Positions 12,555 to 28,745 are shown, counted from the stretch's first letter. The stretch: DNA of 64,000 nucleotides from Rhea pennata (GCF_028389875.1 NC_084668.1:16511993-16575992), one strand, 5' to 3'. The notes: generated from the letters alone by a model not told the origin. Program-made: numbers and translations.

Positions 12555-12638
12555 CGATGGCAAGAAAAGGAAGGTGGTCAAGAGATTTTTATTTAAAAAC
12601 AGTATGGGGAATCAGTGTATTATTTTTGAGTGTACAGA

Positions 12639-12644
12639 AATAAA
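12639..12644 (+). terminator. SMARCAL1: SMARCAL1 poly(A) signal
   Basis: AATAAA lies 85 bases after the stop codon, with GT/T-rich sequence (TGAGTGAGTTCTCC, then GTGTGTTTC) just downstream. The implied 3' UTR is only about 100 bases. Confidence 0.85.
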
Positions 12645-13834
12645 ATGACTTTGAGTGAGTTCTCCTGCATCTCTAGTGTGTTTCATCTCAGAGGATTAGG
12701 AGAGAAGGTAGTCTGACAGATAAATGTGTGGCTTGCAGCCTGCAGGTTTTGCAGTCTTGGTTTTGCTGGTGAGTGGTTGTGGGCAAGTAGCATGCTGCTT
12801 TGTTTCAGCACCTCAGCTTTCATAGCTGTTTTGTTCAAAAAGCAAATGGATAATGGTCATTCACATGACAGAGCTGTTGCGAAGACTAGTGTCTCAGCAG
12901 CTGCAGAGTACTTCGAGGAATCCAAGTCCTCTGCGAAGGGTCCCCTCAGAGAATTTTAGTTTTCATTTATAGGAGTCAGTTCCCTGGAAAAAATTTGGCC
13001 CTTATTTGGGATGCTCACAAACTGACTGTCTGCTATTTGTTGTGTCAGTGAGCAGAAGAATTTGGATCCCAACAAATCTTAATGTTTTGTGAAGGTGAGG
13101 AGGAGGTAGAGCCCTAGACTTTTGTGTGTGCAGAGCAGTCAGTACCTTGAAGCCAAGTTGCTGAACTAACAGCAAATGTGTATTGCCAGTTTGGCATGCA
13201 TGTGCTTCTGGGCACGCTGACCTCTGGCCTCGTCTGCTAAATCTTACCCCAAAGACCTGCTCTAGGGTGCATGCTTCTTGCTTCTGGGGAGGATGAAGGC
13301 TGGGCTGACTGCCAGTGATTCAACTTGGCTGCCCAGCAAAGGGATATATGTTTTCTTTCTTTAAGATTCAAGACTGTCTTCCACAGATGAGTGAGGAGAG
13401 GGAGGCATATGCAGACTCTTTTTCTCTTTTTTTAAAAAGCAGAAAAATTCTGAACTAAGCTGCTTACATTAAAATGTCGTTTTAACTCATAGCTCCCAAA
13501 CCTTGGGTGCTTTTTCTATTTTATAATTTCATCTTCTCCTCGGACCTTAAGCTTGAGACATACATACTAAGTGTTTATCTTAAATATATACAGTGACTAC
13601 AGGGTTGGACTCTCTAGGGATGTTTCCATTTGGGCTTTCTAAAATGCACCAGCCTTCAAGAAGGAAGCTCCTGTATTTGCTTATAGGTGAACATGACATT
13701 TAGGCTGGTACCCTAGGACCTGTTGTTCAGTCTCTTTACAGATCTGTGCCGGCTCTGCTAAGAATGCTAGAAGCAACACTGTTGCTTAATGCAGTGATTA
13801 GAATGCCTATATTTGATTTGCAGTAGTTTTCATT

Positions 13835-13861
13835 GTTCACAGCATTGTCAGTGCTGTGAAC
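13835..13861. repeat. 10-bp inverted repeat
   Basis: GTTCACAGCA and its exact reverse complement TGCTGTGAAC are separated by 7 nt. A further partial copy of the right arm (CTGTGAAACC) follows directly. Confidence 0.85.
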
Positions 13862-14478
13862 TGTGAAACCTGAACTCTTGGCCTCTGTGCCACCTTAGCA
13901 AACCTGCTCTTTTTTTCCTTTCAAAATCCCTGTCCCTTGTGAGTAGCTGATTCCATCTTACCACAGTGATGCCTTTGCAAAACTTCTCAAGGCCACTACT
14001 GATGTAAAGACAAATGGCTGTGTGTCATGACTAGTCTTTTGAGGCGTCTCTGTGCAGTCATTTTTCATTTCTTGTATACTGTTGCCAGTGCAGTACAACA
14101 TGATCCCAAATTCATTTTTTCCTTCTGGTCTTAGTGCTGGAATATACTTGGTAATGGGCTAGTGTCATGCAAACGGAAATAGGGAGTAGGGGAGAAGATG
14201 TAATTTCGTGGAGATCCCAGTTATCTATATTTTATGGCCATAATCTCTGGAGGGGGTAGGGAGAGAGGGGGAGGCAAAGCTCAAGGCTTGCATCTAGCTG
14301 GAAGTCAGGAGCTAACATGCTGGGTAGGTAGGTTGCTTGATTGTGGGCAGATACTGGCAGAAAGCCTGCTCTTTCACTGTAGAGGAGCAAAAGCTTTGTG
14401 CTACAAGATCAATTTGATAATAACTGGGATATTTTTTTCCTGCATTAAAGGGTTTGATTATCCCATTTACGGCAAGTG

Positions 14479-14548
14479 CAGTCATGGAAATGCCCTGCAG
14501 ACTGTGCATGCAGTAGTACTGGCTAGAGACTACTGCAGTTCATGACTG
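14479..14548. repeat. Nested inverted repeats
   Basis: An outer pair, CAGTCATG (14479-14486) and CATGACTG (14541-14548), encloses an inner pair, TGCAGTAGT (14509-14517) and ACTACTGCA (14529-14537). The segment between the left arms (22 nt) is much longer than between the right arms (3 nt), so it does not form one even hairpin. Confidence 0.75.
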
Positions 14549-16349
14549 TACAAAAGGTATTTTGATGTGTGTGCAAGCGAAGAGAGAGTAGGAGCAAAGA
14601 ACCTATGACTGGCCAATTGAGGGAAATGCTTTATTTCTAGATTTGAGAGTTAAAGCTAAACATCATTTCTCTTGCTCCAACAACTGACCAGGAGATAAAT
14701 GTTAACACATTTATCTTAAGTGTTTCTAAATGGCTTTTTTGGGGGCATGAAGAATTAATCTGTTTCTAGGAGATGGGATCTTTCCTCTTTTAGGGAAGGT
14801 TGTTCTGAGCTAGGGGTGAGAAATGTTGCCATCTGCCTACTGGAAAAAAAATGAGAAGACCTTATTTGTATACCCATATTGTCATCTCCTATAGGAAAAA
14901 TTCTTTTCCTCCTTGTAAAGTTACATCAAAATAGTATTTTCTTTATGAATTCTGCTGAAAGTACCCTTGGAGAATTCTGCTTCTCATAATTTCATTTTGT
15001 CTTATCCATATATTGATAAATCCTAGCGCCATTAGAAAAATATTAAGTGTACCTCTTTTGATAATGACCCATAAAATCTCAGCTGGATTGCTGCATAGTT
15101 ACAAAAGCTCTTCAAGTACACTTGATTTCCTTTATCCATGCTAGATTAAAAAGGGAGAAAGACTATCTTACAGAAAAGTGCTTTCAGTCATTACAGCAAG
15201 GAATTGGAAAGATTCTACATGCTTTCTTTAGCCCAATTACACTATAAGTCCCTCATCGGTATGAGGAGGAGGTGGTTGGGATGCAGCCAGCAGGCTCACC
15301 TAGGATCTTCAAGGCTTGCTGATAAGCAGTTGTACATGGCAGTCTGCAGGTTGCCGGTAAGGCTCATGTGTAGACTCAGGAACATGCAGTGCTCTTGGGG
15401 CCTCCTGCAGCTGCCCATCAAAGACAGTATAACCATAACTTCTCAGCATTGGCATTGTCTAAAGCCCAGTGAAGTCGATCAAAGGACCTGTGGAAAATTC
15501 CATGACACCTGTGGTTTCCTCTGGGTCTCCATTCTTCACCTCTTAAAAAGGATGCCTTTTGGAGTTCTTTCATCTTACTTTGTTATTCTGTATGCTCTGG
15601 GAGCTCTTTGAGACAAGGCTGTTTCCTACATTACCTAGTGCATTAGGGTATCTTGATGCTGTCACAACACAAATGAAAAAGATTATAAATATGTTGATCA
15701 GTCTGTTATATGAGAAACACTATTGGGGTAACCACAGCATTGTGTAGCCTGAGTGTGTTTGAATTTGGAGGAACTCAGAACTGCAGCCATTTCACTACTG
15801 TATTGGAAAAGAACTTGGGTCTCAGAGCATCTTACCAGAATACTTGCTTGTACACATGTGTCTGTGTTCTCACCCGCTTAATAGAAAGACACATTTTAGG
15901 AAGGATGCGCAACCAGAAAAAACGGGTAACAACCTCAGCAATGAAATGGAGCAGTTTGAGCTACTGCTGCAGTATGTATGGCCAGCCAGTCTAGGACATG
16001 CAGAAGGGTGGCAAAATGACAAGACAAGGATTTTTGGAGCTGTGCTGGCCTATCTGCGTTTATCCCATCTTCACAATTGCTTGGAAACATGCTTTTACTA
16101 TGGTAGTGCTAGGAGATGGCTGTTGTCTGAAAGAGCTGGATTTGGTTGAGGGCAGAGCTGTCTGTAATATTGGAAGACGAAGGATATGACAAGGCACTGT
16201 ATTGGCACAGAAAACTAATTTTGTAGATACAGACTGGAGAGTAGCAGTAGATTCTTTGTCCTGGATGTGTTGACTAACAGACTACCAAATAGCCAAAGGA
16301 TTTTTTTTTTTCTTTTTAATATGTTGGTATTTGAAGATGTATCCTGTGA

Positions 16350-16680
16350 GTCATCATTATGACGAGCATCTGAAAAGGGCAGATATGCTCCTAGGTTGTA
16401 TTGAAAGAGAGATTTCCACTCAACAGAGGGAGATATAAATACCATTGCCTAAAGCCCTGCAGAGCCCTCATCTGAAACACAGCCGCAGCCCACCAGCTCC
16501 CAGAAAGACTCACTCAAACTGGAGAAGGGCTTACAGGAATAATTGGAGCAGCAGGGTGCCCATTGCATGAAAGGAATTAAATGCAGTATTCCAACCCTGA
16601 AAACAAGAGCCAAGAAGGGATATGATGTCTCTCCATGGGCACTTCAAAAGTACAAACACCAGAGAGAGAAGCTAACGTAG
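16350..16680 (+). mobile_element. Diverged CR1-like LINE fragment
   Basis: The text follows the internal 3' ORF region of old amniote CR1 elements: a GCAGATATGCTCCTAGGTTG block, then GCAGAGCCCTCATCTGAAAC, a GGAATAATTGGAGC block and GAAGGGATATGATGTCTCTC. It has many substitutions and no 3' terminal repeat. Orientation is + and both ends are approximate. The identification is from memory of the consensus, not an alignment. Confidence 0.5.
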
Positions 16681-16886
16681 TGCCAGGACTCCGAGTATAC
16701 AACCAGTCATAAATATGCCATAAATAAGCAGAGGCTGGGAATTAGGAAGGGGGAGTGGACCCAGCAAAGGTGCGTTGTTCTGCAGGCTCCTCGTCGGAAC
16801 TGCTGGGGTGAAGGACCTGGCTCGCCTAGATGATGAATGAGCCGGGGGAGGGTCTCCACCGTGGCTGTGACAGTGGGTCATTGCCC

Positions 16887-16900
16887 CCCCCCCCCAACTC
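16887..16900. repeat. C homopolymer
   Basis: A run of about 14 C in a spacer otherwise of moderate GC content. Confidence 0.85.
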
Positions 16901-18020
16901 AGAAGGGGGACCACAGCATGCGTGATCCCATCACCATCCTCCAGCACAATGAGGTGAGTGTTGCTACTGTGCAAGAAATACGGAGTGGTTTCAGCAGGTG
17001 GGTTCGGCAGTCCTCTGCTCCCTCTTTATGCTAGTTTTGAGCATTAAAAATCTCTCAACCTAATGAGATTATGTCTTAATGGAGGTTAATGGTTGTCAAT
17101 CCTGTTAGGAGCATCGCAACTCAGAGCTGTCACTCAGAGGCATCACTCAGAGGCGTTTCACTTGTGTAAGTCTGCTCCTCTCGGTCTGACTGACCGAGAA
17201 ATCCCTCCTGGATTGCACCACCCAGACTGTGCTTTGTTTCAGCATCTGACCCTGCACTTTCGTATTTATGGAAAAGGCACATACCATTTCTTGGGTGTCT
17301 GTGGGGTACTGTCTGCACCCCGGGAATCAATCCACTTTAGAGCCTGGGGCACAACAAAGTTTTCTGGCTGTTTGGCTTGATATTCAGTGACCAAAAAGGA
17401 AATTAGATTCTGTTGCACCCTACCATGTGTCTATGTAGTTTAAAATCTTTGTTTGAGGGGCTAGTGTGCCTTAAGATTGACAATTTATCCTCAGTGGTTT
17501 CTGTTTCCTTCTAAAGCTGCGGACTAGTTTGCTGTTCCTTTTTTATTCTAACATCTGCCTGCCACTGATTTTTTTTTAAAAAAGAAGAGAAAAAAAAATA
17601 TAAAGAGTGACTAACTTCTCTAAATTCCTTGGATAAAAAGTCAGAAATCTGTATAGTGAGGCTAAGTTCCCAGCCCAATAAAACCGGGGCTGATACGGAT
17701 GAGTTTTACAGCTGGAGTGGTTGCAGTATCCTGCACGGCTGCATGGTGTTTTCTGAGCGATGCTCCTTCCAACTCGAGCAGCAGACAAATTCCAGTTTGT
17801 GAGTCTGGAGGATGCCGATATCCCCGTTATCGGGGGATAAACTTGCAGAACTGGGAAGGGGAAGCTGCTGCTCGGTGGGGAAGTTTTTCCCCACTCGCGC
17901 CACCAGCAACGCTGCAAGGGAGGGGAGAGCCCTGCTGACCATAGAGTTGCGCCTCACCCCACATTACAGAGAGACTCATTTTGAGTCCCGTCCTCTCTAT
18001 GCTCAGCCGCCTTCCCCACC

Positions 18021-18073
18021 CTTCCGGCGGCAGCGGCTCATACTGCGCACGCGCAGCGCAGCCTTCCTTCTCC
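18021..18073 (+). promoter_or_regulatory. RPL37A: RPL37A core promoter and TOP start
   Basis: CTTCCGG at 18021-18027 fits an ETS-family site. TGCGCACGCGCA at 18044-18055 fits the palindromic NRF1 site. The pyrimidine tract CCTTCCTTCTCC beginning at 18062 fits a 5' terminal oligopyrimidine start, which links translation of ribosomal-protein mRNAs to mTOR/LARP1. It would give a 5' UTR of 26 nt. The exact start base is inferred. Confidence 0.65.
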
Positions 18074-18087
18074 GCCCCGCCGGCAAG

Positions 18088-21053
<2,966 letters not shown>

Positions 21054-21115
21054 AAGCTGCATCCTGTTCTTGTGAAATGTATTTTTTCAACACTCTCAAG
21101 ATCTGTGCTTTTACC

Positions 21116-21121
21116 AATAAA
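21116..21121 (+). terminator. RPL37A: RPL37A poly(A) signal
   Basis: AATAAA lies 63 bases after the stop codon, giving the very short 3' UTR usual for ribosomal-protein genes. T/GT-rich sequence follows. Confidence 0.92.
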
Positions 21122-22161
21122 ACATGGATTGAAACTATGTTCATCTTTCTGTAAAAAGTCCTGTCTTTCTGGCTGCTCTGTGTTTGTAGGTATAATTTTA
21201 GAGGCATTGATAGTTTTACCTGATGATTGAATAGCTCTTGTTGTGGATTAAGCTGTTTTAAAAACAAACAAACAAAAACTTTTCAGTTAATTGTATGCTC
21301 TGGTTCTGTTGCCCAAATCTGTGAGGTGAATTGGAGGAAAACTTAAAACAGCTGTGAAGGAGCCTGGGGAGCTTTGATATATGCTCATCTCTGTGCCTTG
21401 AGGCCTGGTGGAGCAAATGAGTAGAGGAATGGACAGCTGTGAGAGGAGGGAATATGTTTGCCTCTTTCTGTTTTATCCTTGGGGGTTAGGGCGTGTGCTG
21501 CAAGATGGAGAGAGGCAAAACGCTGTGGCTGGCTTTGCGAGACTGAAATCGTACAAGAGCAACTCTCTTTCTCCATTAATCCATTGCTGTCACTACTTCC
21601 TTGCTCTGTCTGGCTTGCTCTTACACGAGGCTGCTGTGTCTGCCTGTTCAGGTTCCTGAATCCATATTAAACTGAAACAGTAAAAGCTTCTTGCTGATCC
21701 AATTACTGGGACATTCAGTCTTGAGTTAATAATTGTCTGCAAATCACCTCTTCAGACTCAAGATAACGAAACATTTTTTTACAGTCTGCTTGTCAGGTGA
21801 GTTTGGATTCAGTGTGAGGTTATGGGTTTGTTTTTGTCTGTTATTTTTGGTGACTACAGCACCTTTTCTGTCCTTAGCAGTACAGGTCTTGATAATAACC
21901 TTTGGCCTCTGGAGGAAGAACAGCAAGCGGGTAACATAGTGGCTGCTAACTCTTGCTCCAGCATTGTCTTTAAATGGGCTTGGGTTAGTGCTGAGCTACA
22001 ATGATGCTGTTAATGAGCCTGATATCTTTGAAAAATATATTCAGAACAGATTTTGGAACAGAAAACTACCTTCAAAGCTGGAAAAAGCCTGCCTGGGGCT
22101 CAGAGGTTTAACTTCAGTGTTCCTGAACTTGTTTTCTAAACCTTTTTTTTTCCAGTGCTGT

Positions 22162-22164
<3 letters not shown>

Positions 22165-22198
<34 letters not shown>
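22165..22198. repeat. T34 homopolymer
   Basis: 34 uninterrupted T, preceded by a shorter T run at about 22143-22151. No adjoining retroelement body was recognised. Confidence 0.9.
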
Positions 22199-22199
<1 letters not shown>

Positions 22200-25100
22200 T
22201 GAAGTAAAATTAGATAATCAAGTGTCCAGTGTCCTTCATACTAAGCTGTATCTCCTACACATTGCCTTGTAAAGGCAGAGGCAGGTACTTGGGTAACTTC
22301 TATCTCTAGTTACTTCTTTAGAGGCCAGGATATCAAGGGTTGGAGGGAGGAGCATGTGGCAAGGGCAGCATACATACAGCCTTCAACGTCTGTCAGTTGT
22401 GCTTTCCAGGAACTTTTTAGAGATGCTGCTTTTAAATACAAAGCATTTCTGAACTATAAGAAAAACTAAGTGGTTTTAAATCGGTGCCTGAAGGGCAAAG
22501 CGAAGTTGTGTGGAAAGAAGCTGGGAGGGTAAACAGTAGTCTTGCATTTAACTGGTGGGTTTGGAGCAGGCGCCTGGGCAGGGTGCTCTGGGGAATGAGA
22601 CTGGAAGGAGGATGGGTAGAAAGGTGCTGGGAGGCACTAGTGGATTCTCAGCTGCCCCCTCCAAGGCAGCTCTTCCTTCCCTGGCCCTGCTGGAGGGGAT
22701 CGTGCAGCAGCTCCATCGGAAGAGATGCCCTGTGTGCAGGGTAGGGGGTCCTCCTCCGCGGGGAGCTGGTGTAAATCCTGGGGGAGAGAGCACTTTGCAC
22801 ACTTCTCACCATGACCTGCTTCATTTCTGCCTCAGCGCAGGGTGGTGGAATTGTGTGGTGGGTTTAAAGTGCTGTTGGCAATGGGTGGATCCCCTTTGAA
22901 GCATTTTCATATACGTAAGTGAACATACATACATGAATGAACACCACTGTGACAATCTGCTTTCAGATAGGAGATGGTCCATAAGTGTGTCCTCTTTGCA
23001 GGGTTGCTAAAGAAACCTGCAATTTTAAGAAACTTTTAAACTGAAGTCTGTCTGCTGCTGCTATTGCTGTCACTGCATGGCATTCCTGCAGGAGCTTTCC
23101 CTAGGTACTTGTCTGGCATTCTGGTTTAGGCAGACCAGCTGCCCTGAGCGCTGCTCTTGCTAGTACTGGTTTGTGTTGGCCGCAGCACAAAGGTGTGGCT
23201 TTGGGGTGCTGCTTCCAAACTGTCTTGAACTTTCTTTTCAGATGCAAAGAAGCTTCTGCTCCCTTGGGGGTGGCTTGTGCACTGGCAAGTGGGTAACTGG
23301 AAAGCACTGGCCTTTTTCCTGTTGGCTCCTCCCGCTGCAGAGAGGATGAATGGTGTGTGGGGTTGCTACAGTCTTGGAGCTGCTATGAGAGTATCTCAGC
23401 TCTCTGAATAACAGCTATTGACCTGCCTCAGTGAGTTTGTTAAGGGACATTGCCCCTAGCTTTGGGTTACACACGTATAGAAGGTTATGAAGTGCTGTAG
23501 TCTGGGAGCTGATTTGAACCATCTTTCAGGGGGACCTCTGAGAGAAGGAAGGGCTGGGGAGTTGGCCTGAAAGCCCTATGGGGGCTGATGTTGATGCTCA
23601 GATCTATAGGCTCTAGATGCTAAGAAACAGCTCTGTGTCCTCCTAGTACCCCAGGAAAGGAGTGGAGATACCAGATGCCAGCTCACCTGGAGATGAGGGA
23701 ACTCAGAGGATTTTGGCCAAATGTCTGTGCATCATGTTGGGAGAGTGCTCTCCAGAAAGTTTCTGAGCAAGGACAACACTGCATGCTAGGAACGTGAATC
23801 AAAATAAATGCAACTCTTGCTACATTAAGGATATATTTGATTGAATTGTGAGCCCTTTTGTGCACTGCTGATTTTAAGTTCATCATATGAAAGTCTTCAT
23901 TGGTAAAACAACTGCTGTGCTTGGGGTGGAAGCAGTGCTGTTGCTGCAGTTGTACAGCTCTCGTGTTCACTCTGCAGAGGTGCTATGTTTCTCTATGGAG
24001 GTAATGTACAGCTAACCGAGGCAGAGGGAGACCCAGTAGCTCTGAAACAGCAGCCCAGTTTCCTGGGCAGCAGGCTTGAGGACAGGAGGGGGAAACGCCG
24101 TATTTTCTTTAAAGCTGAAGGGGAGGTCTAATGCCATCTGGATCAGATACTCCTACTGGAGCAAAACTTTGCATGAATTTGTAGCGATAACAGGATCATG
24201 GGATGTGATTCATCTGACACAGGAAAGTCAGTGCTATACCTTTCTAGTCTGCCAGAGGAAAGTGCTACTCTGTCCTTGGAATAGATGCAGATCTGCTTAA
24301 GAGTGTCCCATTCTCTTCTGGAGTTCGAAGGCCACTGGAATGAGTCCTTGAGTGGCAAGCTGGTCATCATGCTCCTGGGGGGTTCAAATACACTTGCTGT
24401 CTCTAAGCCCGCAGCTGGCTATGAATAGCTGTTGCACAGAGTTGTGTGTTACCAGATCTCATGGCTCCCAAAATGAGGTATCTCTACAAGGTGAAAAGCG
24501 TTGTTTTGTATTTTGCCTCTTGTTTTTGAATTAGTGTTCTTGGATTGCACTTCCATGCCTTTCTCTTTCCAGCTCCCTGAATGTGGAGATCTGATTCTGT
24601 GCTCCTTGTGGAGTCTTCATTAATGCTCTAATTACAATATGGGGCTTCTCATTAAAGCCTATCCAACTGCTATGAAGTAGCAGCTTATTAGCTGGTGCAG
24701 AGAGTATCTTTACTGCCTTGATAACCCAGGTGATTTCACAGGTTGTGTTTTATTTAAGGTGACTTCTGTTCCTGCTGAGGAAGATATTAACTCTCTTTCA
24801 GATTAGTATTTGTAGAGGATGGAAGCTTGGTGGGGCAGAAGTAAGAACAGAAGATCAGGACGGAGTTTGGCCTCATGCACTGTGCCTACAGTGCTCCTGG
24901 GGCTGTCACATTTTGAGTGTTGTGATACCCTAGTCGTCTCTCGAGTGTGGGCTTTTGTAGCAGTCAGCCTTAAGGGCTGCCAGTAGGATAGGATATAAGA
25001 CAGAGGAGGGAGGAAAGATGAAAGATGCTTGTGGTAGGAGCAGTGTTTGCTGGCAATGCTGCAAGCAGCCAGTGGGCGACACTGCTGCTCTGTTAGTCAA

Positions 25101-27141
25101 AGTTGCAAGGCTGCTTTTTTATTTATTTATTTGTTTCTTCTTCATTTCCTTTCCCATCTCTGTTCACCTGTACACCTGCTGCTTAGTTTCTTGGCTCAGT
25201 ATTTCTTTCACTTCCCTCACCCCCTGCAACTGAACACAACAGTACTTTTACACTGGAACAGGAGTCTGTACCGAAAGACATCAGGAGATAGTAATGTGGA
25301 GATTGGGGCTAGGGGTTTTGTTATCACCTCTTAAGAGTTGTAGTTGTCTTTATTCTGTTAACCCTGTATCCACCTTAGGAGATTTTGAAATATCAACTGC
25401 ATGATTTGGCCAGGTAATCATCAAAAATTTATTTCTTTTGGAAATCTAGGCTGAAAACAATTTCTCGGTAACTTTACTTACTACTTTCCATATACTTGTA
25501 GTTGAGTCTGAGCCTTAGCCAGGAACTTGAACAAAGTCATGCTAGATGCTGTACAAGGATGAAACAAAGTGCTGGCACCTGTCCTGAAGGTCTGAGCTTA
25601 AGGTAGTGTCTTATCCATCTGGACTGCTATAGCTTTGGGAATTGAAGGAGGATTTGATGGAAAGGGTGACTTTGAATCTGACTGACTGTTCTGTAATGTG
25701 GCCAAATGGGGTGAACTTCAGTTGTTTTTGAAGAGCAGATGGGAAGGGGACAGCTTTTTCAGAGCAATCTGTCCATCTCACAGGGCTTTTTGCAGTATCA
25801 GGGATACAACAAAGGAGGGTGATGGGTATTATCAGTAACAGGTAGGTGCTTTGGCAGCCTAATGGCCCTCGGAAACCAAAGATGCAAATGCCTCAGGGCA
25901 GCTCTCCTCATTCTGATGTCCGTCACTTACGCATTTATCTGCTTCTGAAAGGGAGAGAAATGCCTAAACTTTTCCCTGTTTGAGCTTCCTGCTTGCTAGC
26001 AGGCTTTTTGATCTGTAGGGAACCTCAGGTGACCTGTAGCAAATCAAAGAACTGGGGGTGGGGGGTGGTGTACAAATACCATTTGTACTTGTTATGCTTC
26101 ATGCAAAGGTTTGTTGCGCTCTAGCGCTCACTAGGCTGCAAAAAACTTCAGCCACAGGTATCGGTTGTGCGTTGTGTATCATGACCTGAGGACAGTGCAA
26201 ACTCAGGCAGTGTTCAAGGACCTCCTTTTGGCTTTGTTTTTTACTTGGGGAGCTTACCATAAGGGAACCTGTCAGTTACAAGCAATGGATGCCATGCTTC
26301 AAGGAGCAGATCCTTGTGCAATTTCTAACTTTAATGAACAGCAAATGTCTCATACTCTCACCATTTACTTGGCTGCCTTCATCCTTGTCCAAGATCTAGG
26401 GCTACCAGTTGCTTTCCTGAGCTGCTTCTTACGTGTTCCCCTATACTGTATCTCAGGAAGGCTTACAGCTTCAAAAACAAGAGTGACCAGTGCAGGTGAG
26501 TTACATTCCTTGGGCAGATATAGTCTGTCCTGGAAATATTTTCTAGGTCCCTTCTTAAGGAGGAAGGAGCTTCAGGGACACAGTTAGTTGCTGGCTCTGC
26601 AGCTTGCAGTGTTGGCCAGTGGAAGTCAGCCAGGGCTGCAGTGTGATGTGAGTGCCAGCTTAATGGGCTACAACCCACTATCGAATTTCATGTGCTTTCA
26701 GCTGCTGCTCATCTCACCTCAATGTTCACCAGCTCCCTCCAGGAATGCTGTCCTGGTGAGTGGGTCAGCAGCATCACAGGGCTGGCAGTACAGCTCCCAC
26801 CAAAGTGGGGAGGCCAGCATATCTCTGTGCTTCCCAGCTCTGCAGCATGGGCCGTGGATTTGTTTAGAGAAATGATGTTAAGAAGTGACACGCAGTGGTA
26901 TGAGACTGTGTTTCCAATGGCTCATGGAGAGAGACTCACGTGCTTGAAACTGGCCCCACTGCTTTGAAAATGGGCAGTTGCCATCAGTAACATTTTTCCT
27001 CTGTATATTCAGTCCCTAACATCCTTCGAGGCATGGAGTGTGGCAGAGTTGTGGATATGCCTCAGGTGCCCTTATTAGATGCCTGGATGCATTTTGAAAA
27101 TGGCTGCTTAGAAAATGTCTAATTGCTATTCCACATATTCA

Positions 27142-27169
27142 GTGTGTGTGTGTGTGTGTGTGTGTGTGT
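27142..27169. repeat. (TG)n microsatellite
   Basis: About 14 GT dinucleotides followed by a C run. Alternating purine-pyrimidine sequence of this length can adopt Z-DNA. Confidence 0.92.
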
Positions 27170-27329
27170 TCCCCCCCACCCTTGACAAGGCTTTGGCATG
27201 CCTTGGATTGCTAAATATACTTTCCTCTTGCAAATTCTTGGCAGGAAACTGTGTAAGGAATCACGCCAAGCAGTCTCTTCAAATGTTAACAAGCTCATCG
27301 GTGTGGCTTTCCCAGCGTGGAGTATGTGC

Positions 27330-27330
<1 letters not shown>

Positions 27331-27360
<30 letters not shown>

Positions 27361-27361
27361 C
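27331..27361. repeat. (TTTTC)n pyrimidine tract
   Basis: CTTTT pentamer repeats in a pure pyrimidine stretch. A C run follows at 27388-27397. Confidence 0.85.
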
Positions 27362-28436
27362 TCCTCAGCCCCTTCTTCCCAAAATGCGCCCCCCCCCCAC
27401 TGTACAGTGTTGCTCTGAGCATATGAACTATGGCAGCTCTGCAAGAAATGGTTTCCTCTAGAGCTGAAAAAAGTGCTTGCTTGGTGTTCTGCAAGGCCTA
27501 CCTCACTGCTCTGCCTAGCTTGTTTGAGTTGGGAGTGTGGATTTTGGGGTGCTTCTGAGAATCTCAATCTATTTTCTCCCCTCCTTTGCCATGTATTGCC
27601 TTTTCTTCTGTTTTTAGCAAGTTGGACTGTATTCTTTCATGGCAATCACAGATTTGACGACTTTCTTTCAGGAGCCAATTAGCAAGTGAATAATGCTGCT
27701 ATAGTCCTTTTGATTTTATCCTAGTACTTTAACTGATTTAGAAGTGACACTGGAGCTTGGGCCAACAGCTAAGCCATGAAATGCAGACTTTGCAGCTTGG
27801 AGCATCAGGTGCTGGCTGCTTCTCTCCCTGTGCCCCAGACAAAGGGCAGTGCCACTGTTGCATCTTAAACTGCAGAAGTAAAGAAAGGTGGGAGAAGCCA
27901 ACACAGTGTGACCAAAAGCCCAGTGTCTTCCTAAAAGAAACCACCTCCTAGGACTCTGGCATCCATCAATGTGTCAGGCTCCAAACTTCCCTTGAGCTCC
28001 ACCTGAGCCATTCTTGCAGCAGTAGCAGCGTTTGAAGATCCAAACGGCTGACTCCGTTTCAACCTTACCCACCTTGTGTTTCTTCTCTAGTCCACTCTTA
28101 ACTCACCTTTCTTGAGTGTAGTTCTTCCTGCTACCCTGTATAGCCATGTCTCTGTCTCCCTTGACTCAGAGGGCAAAGGGTGTTGCTGTGGGAAACCATC
28201 TGAGCTCCCCTGTGTGCAGCCTGCATTGCTTGGGTCTTTGCAAGCAGCATGCCTTGAATCTGAAGGATACACCTGAATTTCAGACAAAAGTATGAATTGG
28301 AGCTCCCCTCAACAGCGCTGCTGTTGTGTGCGCTGTCATGGATGCCCCTTGCTCCTGTGGCAGAAGAGAGAGAACTGGCCTGGGTCTCTTATTTCTGTGC
28401 AATCACAGATGCATTACTGCTTTATCAATGCAGGTA

Positions 28437-28745
28437 AGTGTCTGAAAGGAGGGTGTAGAGAGTAGGGACCAGACTCTTTTCGCTGGTGCCCAGCGGTAGG
28501 ATGAGAGGCACAATCTAAAACACAAGAAGTTCTGTCTGAACATGAGAAAAAAATTTTACTGTGAAGGTGACTGAACACCGGAATAGGTTACCCAGAGAGC
28601 TTGTGGAGTCTCCTTCCCTGGAGATATTCAAAAGCTATCTGGACACAATCCTTGGAAATGTGTTCTAGGTGACCTTGCTTGATGAGGGGAGTTGGACTGG
28701 ATGATCTCCAGAGATCCCTTCCAACCTCAGTCCTTCTGTGATTCA
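28437..28745 (+). mobile_element. CR1 LINE fragment
   Basis: Classic avian CR1 3' text: GGTGCCCAGCGGTAGGATGA, then GGTTACCCAGAGAGCTTGTG, a TGGAGATATTCAAAAGC block and TTGGACTGGATGATCTCCAG. It ends in CCTTCCAACCTCAGTCCTTC and one TGTGATTC terminal unit. 5'-truncated, + orientation. The 5' edge is approximate. Confidence 0.92.

Larger units (their letters stand above)
12665..18000. other. Intergenic spacer SMARCAL1 - RPL37A
   Basis: About 5.3 kb with no gene I can support. Reading frames up to 135 codons occur but none resembles a known protein or shows a splice pattern. It contains inverted repeats at 13835-13861 and 14479-14548, a diverged CR1-like fragment near 16350-16680 and a C run at 16887-16900. 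The last part merges into the RPL37A CpG island. Confidence 0.7.

Noticed and set aside
15204-15611. 135-codon + frame between SMARCAL1 and RPL37A
   Set aside because: No resemblance to a known protein, no promoter or poly(A) context; treated as chance.
22165-22198. T34 run as the poly(A) tail of a reverse-oriented retrocopy
   Set aside because: No gene-like or LINE-like body is seen to its left or right, and no target-site duplication was recognised.
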